From Candidatus Heimdallarchaeota archaeon (GTDB lineage: Archaea > Asgardarchaeota > Heimdallarchaeia > JABLTI01): DNA of 8,311 nt. Shown here piece after piece: positions 1-7,027 of this stretch. Location of the stretch: NCBI GenBank assembly GCA_030602675.1, contig JAUVZH010000100.1:1-8311 (forward strand), given 5' to 3'. Each line of letters begins with the position of its first letter. The stretch's first letter is position 1. Position numbers and translations under genes: made by a program. Below the pieces are notes generated by a model, which was given only the letters and a program-made list of their open reading frames with translations, was not told the DNA's origin and searched no databases.

Positions 1-62
1 GAGGTAATCATCATGTTTGGTTATATTATATTAAGAAGTATTCCAATCTAATTTTTTTGTAC

Positions 63-239
63 TTATTCAGTGGGAGCTTTTTCATCCTCAACTACGAAAT
101 CTGCTTGTTACTCGATTCTTGTTTAAACTGAACCATCATCAAAGATCGTTCATCCTGCAGATGTTTTGAGACTCTTAACAGATTCAAGGAATTGTTCTGC
201 TAATTTTGTACACTTTTCTTGTTCTGCTGTTTGATGATA
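63..239 (-). pseudogene. Decayed 3'-end fragment of an SF2 helicase paralogue
   Basis: Read on the minus strand from 239 down to the TAA at 63-65, this stretch gives 59 codons that align with the last 57 residues of the intact helicase at 1608-3281. The first 38 positions (YHQTAEQEK... to ...DDGSV) share 34 residues by hand alignment, and FVVE near the end is also kept. Three in-frame stops break it: TGA where the intact copy has Trp530, then two TAA codons in the divergent stretch after DDGSV. No start codon and none of the helicase motifs remain. Similarity fades just upstream of 240, so only the C-terminal tail of the gene survives. It lies in the same orientation as the intact copy, on the far side of the transporter gene. 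It is not expected to make a protein. Confidence 0.85.
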
Positions 240-271
240 TATAAAACAAAGTAACAAATTTCTAAAAAAGT

Positions 272-280
272 TCTTTAATA
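272..280 (+). promoter_or_regulatory. Possible TATA box for the MFS transporter gene
   Basis: A TCTTTAATA element follows an A-rich stretch (CTAAAAAAG) that could serve as a BRE. Transcription would start near 302, giving a short leader that still contains the SD at 311-317. The whole 241-310 region is AT-rich, so other placements are possible. This is inference only. Confidence 0.3.
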
Positions 281-310
281 GTCTAAATTAAATTAAATAA
301 TTTAGTATTT

Positions 311-317
311 AGGAAGG
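311..317 (+). promoter_or_regulatory. Shine-Dalgarno site deciding a TTG start
   Basis: AGGAAGG lies six bases before TTG at 324. It supports TTG initiation of the transporter, since no ATG or GTG lies in a suitable place. A second TTG at 327 would have nine-base spacing and cannot be excluded. Confidence 0.6.
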
Positions 318-323
318 ATAGTA

Positions 324-1595
324 TTGTTGGAAGAAGATGAGAAACCAATTAAAGGACTCTTACGCGAAACAACTCTATTATTACTGAGTACGTTAACAGT
401 CATGGTTGGTATGCCGATTTCTCCTGGATTATCAAAAATTACTGAGCATTTTGATGGTACAATTGCTAATGCAGAATTTCTTACTAAATTCAGTTATACA
501 GTACCTGCTATAACCTTTGCACTTTTCGCGTTTATTATTGGTTTTTTTATTGATAGATGGGGCAGAAAACCTGTTCTTATTAGTTCAATAATTCTTTATA
601 TTGTTGCAGGATCCATGGGATTTTACATTGCTAATTTGTATGGTATTATAGTGAGTCGAGCTTTTCTTGGTATTGCTGCTGCAGGTAATATGAACACAAT
701 TTTAACTTTGATAGGCGATTATTATCAAGGAGAAAAACGGGATAGAGTATTAGGATTTCAGGTTGCTACCGGAGCAATTGGTTCAGTGGTTTTTGCTTTA
801 GCTGGTGGAGCTTTATTTGGTATTCAATGGAATTACCCCTTCTTGATATACTTATTTCCAGCTATCCTCTTACCTACAACGATTTTTATCCTTCACGAAC
901 CTAAAAATCAAGAGATGGGTAATGATACCGTCAATGAAGATAATCAATTAAATAAGAAAACACAAGATTCCGAGAATACTTGCACAGTTGAGGGTTTAAG
1001 CACAAAATGGATTATTGCTATCTGTTATTTCTCAATTTTTGCTTTGATGTTTCTCTTTTATCTTGGTGGATCGCAAATTTCATATTATATTGATGATATA
1101 GAATTAGAAATATCGAGCTTTAGAGTAGGGATAATTATGGCTGCTGTTATGGTTGCTGCAGCTATAATAGGAGCATTATATAATCAATTTAAGAAAATCT
1201 TTAATTTCCATATAATATCAATAATTGGTTTTAGTTTGTTGGGTATAGGATTTGTTATATTATCTTTTGCTAGTAAATTTGCTATTTTTCTAGTTGCAGC
1301 GCTAGTAGGAGGATTTGGATTTGGTTTTCTATTACCAAATTTCAGTTTGTATCTTGTTAGCAATACTACAGTTAAAAATCGAGGAAAAGTAGTTAGTGGA
1401 TATAACACTATGTGGTATATTGGTGAAGCTCTATCGCCTATAGTTTTCCAACCAATTATCTTAGCTACCAGTTATTCTGCTGTTTTCCTAATTGGTGGTA
1501 TAGGATTTTTTGTCCTTCTAGTGATTCCACTTACCTTGCTGATTTTACACTATACTAAGATAAATCTCACACCAAAACAACCAGATAAGGTTTAG
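324..1595 (+). CDS. Major facilitator superfamily (MFS) transporter
   Basis: This is a 423-residue membrane carrier, a usual length for a 12-helix MFS protein. Hydrophobic segments form two clusters, roughly residues 15-190 and 228-410, separated by a hydrophilic Asn/Glu/Lys-rich loop at about 192-227. The loop between helices 2 and 3 carries the MFS signature A (GFFIDRWGRK, residues 73-82, with Asp77 and Arg81), and SRAFLGIAAAG (111-121) resembles motif B in helix 4. These point to a secondary transporter driven by an ion gradient, and the overall look resembles drug or sugar efflux MFS families. The substrate cannot be read from the sequence. Translation probably starts at TTG 324, behind AGGAAGG. 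The gene points toward the helicase, with 12 bases between the two stops, and it is flanked by two same-orientation copies of a helicase 3' end, which suggests it arrived or was moved here by rearrangement. Confidence 0.9.
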   Translation: MLEEDEKPIKGLLRETTLLLLSTLTVMVGMPISPGLSKITEHFDGTIANAEFLTKFSYTVPAITFALFAFIIGFFIDRWGRKPVLISSIILYIVAGSMGFYIANLYGIIVSRAFLGIAAAGNMNTILTLIGDYYQGEKRDRVLGFQVATGAIGSVVFALAGGALFGIQWNYPFLIYLFPAILLPTTIFILHEPKNQEMGNDTVNEDNQLNKKTQDSENTCTVEGLSTKWIIAICYFSIFALMFLFYLGGSQISYYIDDIELEISSFRVGIIMAAVMVAAAIIGALYNQFKKIFNFHIISIIGFSLLGIGFVILSFASKFAIFLVAALVGGFGFGFLLPNFSLYLVSNTTVKNRGKVVSGYNTMWYIGEALSPIVFQPIILATSYSAVFLIGGIGFFVLLVIPLTLLILHYTKINLTPKQPDKV

Positions 1596-1607
1596 GAAAT
1601 ATTATTA

Positions 1608-3281
1608 CTAATCCTTTTTCTCTTGTTCTTCAACCACAAATTCCGGTTGCTCTTGTCCACTAGCTATAACTGATCCATCATCATAGATAGTCCAGCCAGC
1701 TGATGTCTTCAAGCTTTTAACTGATTCAAGGAATTGTTCAACTAGTTTTGTATACTTCTCTTGCTCAGCAGTTTGATGATAAATTATCGTTATATCTTCT
1801 TTCAAGTCTGATCGAGTGCTTCTAATACGACCCATAGCTTGTTCACGTGCTTCAATAGATAGAGTTGTTCCGAAATGTATACATCTGTCAGCTTCAGGTA
1901 AATCTGTTCCTTTTCTAATCAATCGTTCGCTTGCAAAAAGAACTTTTACTTCTCCGCTTTTGAAGCGCTTTAGCTGCATATTCTGAGATTCGCCACTCAT
2001 CCTTCCATGAACATATAGATTAGGTATTCCTTCCTTCTCGAGTAATGCGGAAAGGTGTTTAGTCATATCTACAAATCGTAAGAAGATAATGACTGAATTG
2101 CCCTCTTCATTTACTAGTTTCTTAACCACTTGTATTAACCGAAGATCTTTTGGAGATATGTTAGTTGCCTTGCCTTCCTTAAAAGCTATTTCAACTAATT
2201 CTTTAACTTCTAGCCATTGAGAAGCATTAAGTAATAAAGTATTCTTAATGCCTAAAACAAAATTAGCGAATTTTTGAAAAGTATGCTCAAATAAGAATTG
2301 TCTTGCTACAATTAAGTCTAGGTAAGCTCCATCATTGATGATTAGTTTCTTGAAGAAAGATTCAGATCCAGCTTGAAAATTAGTGCCCTCATATGATCTT
2401 TTCATGACATCATTGGCAAACAACAAAGTTCGATTGGGAGGTAACGGTTGACCACCTGATAAGCGACGATAACCAGCCATTAGAACTTTTTGAGTTTGTG
2501 AACGTAAAACTATTAGTAACTTATCCATTTCCTTCCGCATATCATCAAAAACATAGAATCGTTTCAGCTTAATTGCTGGAGCATGCTCTTGGAAATCGTC
2601 ACCTTTTGGATAAATAAATTCAATGTTCTTTTCTCCACCAAACATATCTTCTATGAATTTTAATTTCCCTTTTTGAAGAATGGATGCAGTTAAACCTAAG
2701 AATTGATTTGTAGGTTTAGCCATTAACCGATCAATAAGAGGAGCAAAACGCTTATCCATTCTAAAACCTTCTCCTGCAATCGTTTGAGCTGTTACATCTA
2801 ATATCTCATCAATTAAAATAAATTCTACTTTATCGAAATCTTCCGGTCTAACTCGTCTTTGACTTGGAGTACGAGCAAATAGCGAATTCATTAATAATGC
2901 TGGGGTAGCAAAAATAAATCTTGAAAGAGCAAAATGCTTCTGAGTGATTGAAGGTGGCAAACTTTGGCCTTCTGGTAAAAGGTATGAACCACCATATGAT
3001 GAAAAATCAGCTTGACAGACATCATGAAGCTGATGCTTAAGTTTTCTGTCAGGTGAAAGGAACAAAATTTTTCCCTCTGGTGAGATGAGTTCTTTTTTCA
3101 ACAACTCAACAACAACCATGACAGCAACATTGGTTTTACCCATACCGGTTGGGAGTAATAAAATGGTGGATTTTTTCTTATCCTCAATAATTGATTTCAA
3201 GATACTTTTCGCAGCATCTGTTTGGTAATCTCTAGGAGTAAAGGATAGCTCTTTAATGCATTCAAGAGTCAAATTAACCAC
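1608..3281 (-). CDS. SF2 DNA/RNA helicase of the Hef/RIG-I/XPB-like group
   Basis: This 557-residue protein carries the ordered motifs of a superfamily 2 ATPase. They are a Q-like element (FTPRDYQ, 14-20), Walker A (LPTGMGKT, 43-50), motif Ia (FLSPDRKLKHQ, 74-84), motif Ib (FATPALL, 124-130), motif II (LIDEIL, 156-161), motif III (LTAS, 197-200), motif IV (VIIFLRF, 397-403), motif V (around RKGTDLPEAD, 456-465) and motif VI (QAMGRIRSTR, 481-490). A long, probably helical insert at about 205-380 separates the RecA-like lobes, as in Hef and RIG-I-like helicases. A role in unwinding or remodelling branched or damaged nucleic acid is inferred. No ERCC4-type nuclease domain follows; the C-terminus is a short tail with GWTIYDDGSV and an acidic end. 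Motif II is DEIL rather than DEAH or DECH. The start is GTG at 3281, the only usable start codon after the in-frame TGA upstream; it lacks a clear SD. Confidence 0.88.
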   Translation of the reverse strand: MVNLTLECIKELSFTPRDYQTDAAKSILKSIIEDKKKSTILLLPTGMGKTNVAVMVVVELLKKELISPEGKILFLSPDRKLKHQLHDVCQADFSSYGGSYLLPEGQSLPPSITQKHFALSRFIFATPALLMNSLFARTPSQRRVRPEDFDKVEFILIDEILDVTAQTIAGEGFRMDKRFAPLIDRLMAKPTNQFLGLTASILQKGKLKFIEDMFGGEKNIEFIYPKGDDFQEHAPAIKLKRFYVFDDMRKEMDKLLIVLRSQTQKVLMAGYRRLSGGQPLPPNRTLLFANDVMKRSYEGTNFQAGSESFFKKLIINDGAYLDLIVARQFLFEHTFQKFANFVLGIKNTLLLNASQWLEVKELVEIAFKEGKATNISPKDLRLIQVVKKLVNEEGNSVIIFLRFVDMTKHLSALLEKEGIPNLYVHGRMSGESQNMQLKRFKSGEVKVLFASERLIRKGTDLPEADRCIHFGTTLSIEAREQAMGRIRSTRSDLKEDITIIYHQTAEQEKYTKLVEQFLESVKSLKTSAGWTIYDDGSVIASGQEQPEFVVEEQEKKD

Positions 3282-3400
3282 TTTCTTTGCTTTTTTCTTT
3301 ATAGATGACTTTTGCCAACATCACCTAAAAAAGATTAACTATTATTCTCTAAGGTTTATTGAGAAAAATACCTAATATTACAATTTTTTTGTTGTTGCAG

Positions 3401-3443
3401 AGAAAAGAAAAAGATGAATTGGGTCGAGAAAAAGAAACCCAAT
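3401..3443 (-). terminator. Terminator-like hairpin after the tldD-pmbA operon
   Basis: Read on the minus strand, 3443-3418 holds a perfect seven-base stem (ATTGGGT/ACCCAAT) around a 12-base pyrimidine-rich loop, followed at 3417-3401 by a T-rich stretch. It begins nine bases after the pmbA stop codon. Archaeal termination depends mainly on the U-tract, so the hairpin may also act in RNA stability. Confidence 0.5.
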
Positions 3444-3451
3444 GACTTGAT

Positions 3452-4792
3452 TTAACTTATGAATTTTATTTTATCCATAACAATGTATGGAACTAACCAG
3501 CTCTGATTTCCTCTCAGCGCTATTTGTTCCTTACTTAAACCAGTAATAGTATTCAGATTTGTGAAAATATTGCCAACAGCAGTAATTTCTCGCAATGTGT
3601 CAGTTAATTCACCGTTTTTGATAAGTTGAGCACCTTTGAGAGCAGCAGAGAAATCACCTGAGATTGGATCAGGAGCAGCACTAATTCTGTTTACTACAAT
3701 TCCATGATCAATTTCAGAAATTAATTCTTCATATGATTTAGTGCCAGGTTTCAATTCAAGATTAGTGGTCCAAATGTTGGGAATATTTCGATAATTACCA
3801 GATGCATGACCTGTGCTTTCCAAATTTTCTTTGTTAGCAGTGAAAGTATCATATAGGACACCTGTGAAAACACCTTTGTCGATTACACTGTATTTTTTGT
3901 GTGGGACTCCTTCACGATCAAATGATGAACTTGCACTTTGACCTTTCAGAGTTCCATTATCAACAATGGTTAACTCATCGACAGCGATTTTATCTCCTAA
4001 TTTATCTTGTAAGAAACTTGATCCAGCTTGAATTTGAGTAGCAGTAGCAGCATAAACCAAAAGCCAGAATAAATCACCAACAGCATCTGGTGTTAAAACA
4101 GCAGGACCTTCAAAGGGTTCTGTTTTTTGAGCATTAAGATTGCGACAAACTTTTTTAGCAAAATCTTTAGCAGTAAATTCAATGTCGATATCACTCACTT
4201 TGACCACTGAATCATAACAATAATCAAATGAACCAATATCTTCGCCATCAACAGCCATACCGAAAAGCATCCAATTGAAGATGGATTTAGTTTCAGAAAT
4301 ACTAACTCCATTAGAGTTAACTAGTGCACTCTCTCTAATAGTAGCTGCAAATGTACCAGAATCAACAGTAACTCTCGAGTCATATTCATTGGCTGTCTTC
4401 AAAAGCTTGCTACTATAGGAAATTGTGTCATCCATAGAAAAGGATTCTATAGCTTTATCATACATTTCAGGAATCTTAGTAATCTTCTGTTTAGTAGATA
4501 AAAAGTAATTATCTTCAGGAGGAGTAACCTTAGCAATAGCAACAGCTTCCTTCAAAGCATCCTCGATTTTTATTTTATCAAGAGAATTAGTACTAGCAAA
4601 ACCGAGAGCTTTATTCTTAAGAACACGAATGCCAATACCATCAACAATACTAGCAACAGCAGATTTCATATTATTGTGTTCAAAGTTAACTGTTTTAACA
4701 CAGTATTTTTGTGCGAAAAATTCAATTTCATCGGCACCCAATTTTTGAGCCTTATCAATTAATGGTTCTAACATAGCTAAAATATCAGACAT
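3452..4792 (-). CDS. pmbA: TldE/PmbA subunit of the TldD-TldE metalloprotease
   Basis: This 446-residue protein is the non-catalytic partner of TldD. In characterised TldD/TldE proteins the heterodimer removes leader peptides or degrades unfolded peptides, for example in microcin B17 maturation and CcdA turnover in Escherichia coli. The family shows in the N-terminal GIGIRVL...GFAST element (52-68), in SFDREGVPHKKYSVIDKG (about 290-307), and in the typical C-terminal PDPISGDFSAALKGAQLIKNGE region (375-396). The HExxxH zinc motif of TldD is absent; the equivalent stretch reads LTPDAVGDLFWLL, as expected for TldE. The length is normal for the family. The ATG at 4792 sits two bases past the tldD stop codon, with an AGGAGG site inside the tldD 3' end, so the two subunits are likely made by coupled translation in matched amounts. 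Confidence 0.95.
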   Translation of the reverse strand: MSDILAMLEPLIDKAQKLGADEIEFFAQKYCVKTVNFEHNNMKSAVASIVDGIGIRVLKNKALGFASTNSLDKIKIEDALKEAVAIAKVTPPEDNYFLSTKQKITKIPEMYDKAIESFSMDDTISYSSKLLKTANEYDSRVTVDSGTFAATIRESALVNSNGVSISETKSIFNWMLFGMAVDGEDIGSFDYCYDSVVKVSDIDIEFTAKDFAKKVCRNLNAQKTEPFEGPAVLTPDAVGDLFWLLVYAATATQIQAGSSFLQDKLGDKIAVDELTIVDNGTLKGQSASSSFDREGVPHKKYSVIDKGVFTGVLYDTFTANKENLESTGHASGNYRNIPNIWTTNLELKPGTKSYEELISEIDHGIVVNRISAAPDPISGDFSAALKGAQLIKNGELTDTLREITAVGNIFTNLNTITGLSKEQIALRGNQSWLVPYIVMDKIKFIS

Positions 4793-4793
4793 T

Positions 4794-6182
4794 TTATTTT
4801 CCTCCTACTTCACCTGAGACTAAAGTTGTTGCTTTAGTTGATCCGCCACCGCCATCAACTTTCGCAGGTTGCCATTTGCCGCAATGGCCACTACCCATGT
4901 CTAGTTTCCAATCCTTCCCAATACCTGTTACTGATTGCAATACCTCAAAAGCATCTCCTGTTAAGGTGACATTTTTAACTAATCCTCCCACTTCACCATT
5001 TTTAATTTCATAAGCTTCTGTTATAGAAAACATGAATTCTGCGGTGCTGTCTGCTTGTCCTCCACCTGGTTGGACACACAGATAACCGAATTTCATATCT
5101 TCAAGAAGTTCTTCTTTACTGAAATCTCCTGGTTCTAGGTAAGTGTTTCTCATTCTAATTAGTGGTTCAACATCATATTCCCATGCTCGTTCGTTTCCAG
5201 TTGGTTTTACTCCAAAATGGTGTGCTGTAAATCTACTGTGCAGATAGGATTTCATTACTCCTTTTTTAATAATAACAGTTTTTTTGCTTTTTACTCCTGC
5301 ATCATCCACTTCTAACCATCCTCCTGCAGTTTTTTGTTTTCCTGTATCTACCATTGTTACAAGTTCGCTAGCAACTTTTTTCCCAATTTTGCCTTTTGCA
5401 GCGCTTCCTGCTAGAACAAAATCACTTTCAACTGTATGTCCTATCGCTTCATGACAAATTATTCCTACTACTGATGGTTCCATAATAACTGTATGTTTTC
5501 CACCTTTAGCTAATGGAGCCTCTAACAAATCAATTGAAGTTTCTACTGCTTTCTTAGCCATGTCTTCTGGTGTATATTTCTTAAATATCTCCCATCCACC
5601 AGTTATTCCATTTACTGCATAATATGGCATTATTTTTCCCGCTTCAGCAGCAGTTGCTTGAATGTAGAAATCAGGTCTACTGTCAAATAATTCTACATCA
5701 GTTCCATCTGAATTCATTATTATTCGATGATTGCTTGGTTCTCTTAAGAAAACCATTGATCCTTTTATTCTCTCATCAGCTTCTCTAACTAACTTGTCAG
5801 CATTCATTACAAGATTGACTCTTTCTTCAATAGTGTGATTTGCAAATGGATCCTTACCTATTGATTTGAATGAACCAGTTACAGGTTTTATTGGAGCAAG
5901 CTCAATCTTCTCTTTCATACTTGGAGCCAAATTCTCAGCAGCAGCTACAGCGTTTTTCAGCGTTTCTTTTACCGCTTTGTTGTTTAATTGGCTAGTGCTT
6001 GCGTACCCCCATGCTCCTTTATGAAGAACTCTGATTCCAATACCAGCAAAATCATCGACGATTGTCCTTTGGAGTCTACCTTTGTCTGCACGAACTTCTA
6101 TTCTTTTTCTTTGATGATATCGTACTTCGACATGTACCCCATCCGGTCTTTCATCAATAGCAATTTTCAATAAATCTCTCAT
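4794..6182 (-). CDS. tldD: TldD, zinc-dependent catalytic subunit of TldD-TldE
   Basis: This 462-residue cytoplasmic metalloprotease is the catalytic half of the TldD/TldE pair. The zinc motif HExxxH is intact (HEAIGH, His244, Glu245, His249). The C-terminal GSGHCGKWQPA (430-440) supplies Cys434, which matches the third zinc ligand known from E. coli TldD. The N-terminal domain has the family element DFAGIGIRVLHKGAWGYAST (44-63), and the C-terminus has the usual Gly-rich GGGGSTKAT stretch (444-452). It is full length with no missing key residue. The ATG at 6182 is chosen because AGGTTGA lies six bases upstream and the family N-terminus fits. The last codons (Val-Gly-Gly-Lys-stop) also spell the SD of the downstream pmbA. 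The natural substrate is unknown, and I see no precursor-peptide gene next to it. Confidence 0.96.
   Translation of the reverse strand: MRDLLKIAIDERPDGVHVEVRYHQRKRIEVRADKGRLQRTIVDDFAGIGIRVLHKGAWGYASTSQLNNKAVKETLKNAVAAAENLAPSMKEKIELAPIKPVTGSFKSIGKDPFANHTIEERVNLVMNADKLVREADERIKGSMVFLREPSNHRIIMNSDGTDVELFDSRPDFYIQATAAEAGKIMPYYAVNGITGGWEIFKKYTPEDMAKKAVETSIDLLEAPLAKGGKHTVIMEPSVVGIICHEAIGHTVESDFVLAGSAAKGKIGKKVASELVTMVDTGKQKTAGGWLEVDDAGVKSKKTVIIKKGVMKSYLHSRFTAHHFGVKPTGNERAWEYDVEPLIRMRNTYLEPGDFSKEELLEDMKFGYLCVQPGGGQADSTAEFMFSITEAYEIKNGEVGGLVKNVTLTGDAFEVLQSVTGIGKDWKLDMGSGHCGKWQPAKVDGGGGSTKATTLVSGEVGGK
4801..4806 (-). promoter_or_regulatory. Shine-Dalgarno site for pmbA inside tldD
   Basis: AGGAGG on the minus strand lies eight bases before the pmbA ATG and encodes part of the Gly-Gly near the TldD C-terminus. 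The tldD TAA and the pmbA ATG are separated by one base. This arrangement favours translational coupling of the two subunits. Confidence 0.75.
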
Positions 6183-6188
6183 AGAAAA

Positions 6189-6195
6189 TCAACCT
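6189..6195 (-). promoter_or_regulatory. Shine-Dalgarno-like site for tldD
   Basis: AGGTTGA on the minus strand, six bases before ATG 6182, is close to the archaeal AGGTGA consensus and supports this start. Confidence 0.5.
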
Positions 6196-6250
6196 AAACA
6201 TCTTATTGTATGTTTATCTTTTAAGATTAACTCACAATTTGTAAAAACGA

Positions 6251-6258
6251 GTATAAAA
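6251..6258 (-). promoter_or_regulatory. Possible TATA box for the tldD-pmbA operon
   Basis: TTTTATAC on the minus strand lies about 70 bases before the tldD ATG. A start near 6229 would give a leader of roughly 47 bases that keeps the SD. The preceding CTTTTTCTTTT could at the same time end the transcript of the DinB-like gene. No other strong element was seen between the two genes. Confidence 0.35.
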
Positions 6259-6301
6259 GAAAAAGCAGAATCAACAAATGTATTATCGAAATGAATTTAA
6301 T

Positions 6302-6859
6302 TTACTCGGGATTTTTTTTCTTTTGATCTAACATTTGTAAGTGACTATCCCAGAATAAAGCTATTCGTAATAATTTATTCCCATGCTCTAAAGTATGTTG
6401 AATTGTTTTTGAAGTTATAAATTCAGGGGATGAATGCAAACAACTCGTGTGACCAGTATCAGCAGACCATTGATTTTCATCTATTCTATTAATGATCTTT
6501 ATTTGCATCTTTCTCACAAGATGAAGTCGTTTCAACAAATCATCCACATTTACGCCCATGACTAAATCACTATTCCAAGCATCCTCTTCGTTTAACTCGT
6601 TTTCAGAAATAGCTACGGATTCTTCCAAATACTTCTTTAGACTAGATATAACATGATTTTCTTCATAGAAAACAAGATGGAATAATATTCTATAAGCAGA
6701 CCATTTTCCAAAATACCCTTTGATATAATCTGTTGCATTTGGGTGATTTCCATGAGGAGGATTTTCAAGCAATCTTTCCTTTGATATTTGATTGACTGCC
6801 CAATCAATTATTTTTGCTGTTTCTTCTAATTGCTTCATAAGGAAATTTTTGGAGTTCAT
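6302..6859 (-). CDS. DinB-like four-helix-bundle protein, function unknown
   Basis: This 185-residue, mostly helical protein has no signal peptide or membrane segment. The pattern recalls the DinB/YfiT-like superfamily of four-helix bundles, whose members use three histidines to bind a metal. The candidates are His61 in RILFHLVFYEENH (57-69) and His155 and His159 in TIQHTLEHGNKLLRIALFW (152-170). Some DinB-like proteins are thiol-dependent S-transferases; most have no known role, and the substrate here cannot be inferred. The assignment rests on the histidine spacing and helical pattern, not on a strong motif. ATG 6859 has no SD, so the transcript may be leaderless; ATG at codon 8 is an alternative start. 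It lies upstream of tldD on the same strand, but the 119-base gap with its own T-rich and TATA-like elements argues against a tight operon. Confidence 0.75.
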   Translation of the reverse strand: MNSKNFLMKQLEETAKIIDWAVNQISKERLLENPPHGNHPNATDYIKGYFGKWSAYRILFHLVFYEENHVISSLKKYLEESVAISENELNEEDAWNSDLVMGVNVDDLLKRLHLVRKMQIKIINRIDENQWSADTGHTSCLHSSPEFITSKTIQHTLEHGNKLLRIALFWDSHLQMLDQKKKNPE

Positions 6860-6882
6860 AGTTATGGATTATAAATTGGTAG

Positions 6883-6889
6883 TAAAATA
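6883..6889 (-). promoter_or_regulatory. Weak TATA candidate for the DinB-like gene
   Basis: TATTTTA on the minus strand is centred about 27 bases before ATG 6859, the spacing expected for a leaderless archaeal transcript. The gene has no SD, which agrees. The region is AT-rich, so the match carries little weight by itself. Confidence 0.2.
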
Positions 6890-7027
6890 CATTTTGAGTA
6901 ATCTTGTTTATTTACCGAAACATATCTAGCATTTATCATAAAAAGATAAAGTATTATGAACAATTAAACTCAAGCTCGAACCTTACTATCATTGTATTTT
7001 AAGAGTTGAATAAAACAAGTCTAGAAA

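Noticed and set aside
1..51. Plus-strand frame open from the left edge to TAA 49-51, with a GAGG-preceded ATG at 13 giving a 12-residue peptide
   Set aside because: It is too short to judge. It could be the tail of a gene outside the window or chance in AT-rich DNA, and no recognisable family sequence is present.
3..134. Plus-strand open frame from the left edge, hydrophobic in translation
   Set aside because: Most of it lies antisense to the decayed helicase tail, which explains the sequence; there is no start or motif in view.
63..239. Reading TGA or TAA codons in the helicase-like fragment as recoded sense codons
   Set aside because: Two different stop codons are involved, no start or upstream domain exists, and the other genes in the window use TAA and TAG as normal stops.
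1184..1408. Minus-strand 74-codon open frame inside the MFS gene
   Set aside because: It is a shadow of the transporter's coding frame, whose translation has clear family motifs.
3414..3458. Plus-strand 14-codon frame (MNWVEKKKPNDLI) between the helicase and pmbA, considered as a TldD/TldE precursor peptide
   Set aside because: It has no SD, is very short, lies antisense to the operon, and coincides with the terminator-like hairpin.
5988..6173. Plus-strand 61-codon open frame inside tldD
   Set aside because: It lies antisense to a well-conserved part of TldD and has no SD or family resemblance.
6183..6301. Search for a small peptide gene upstream of tldD
   Set aside because: Only very short frames without ribosome sites were found; the interval is better explained as a terminator plus promoter region.
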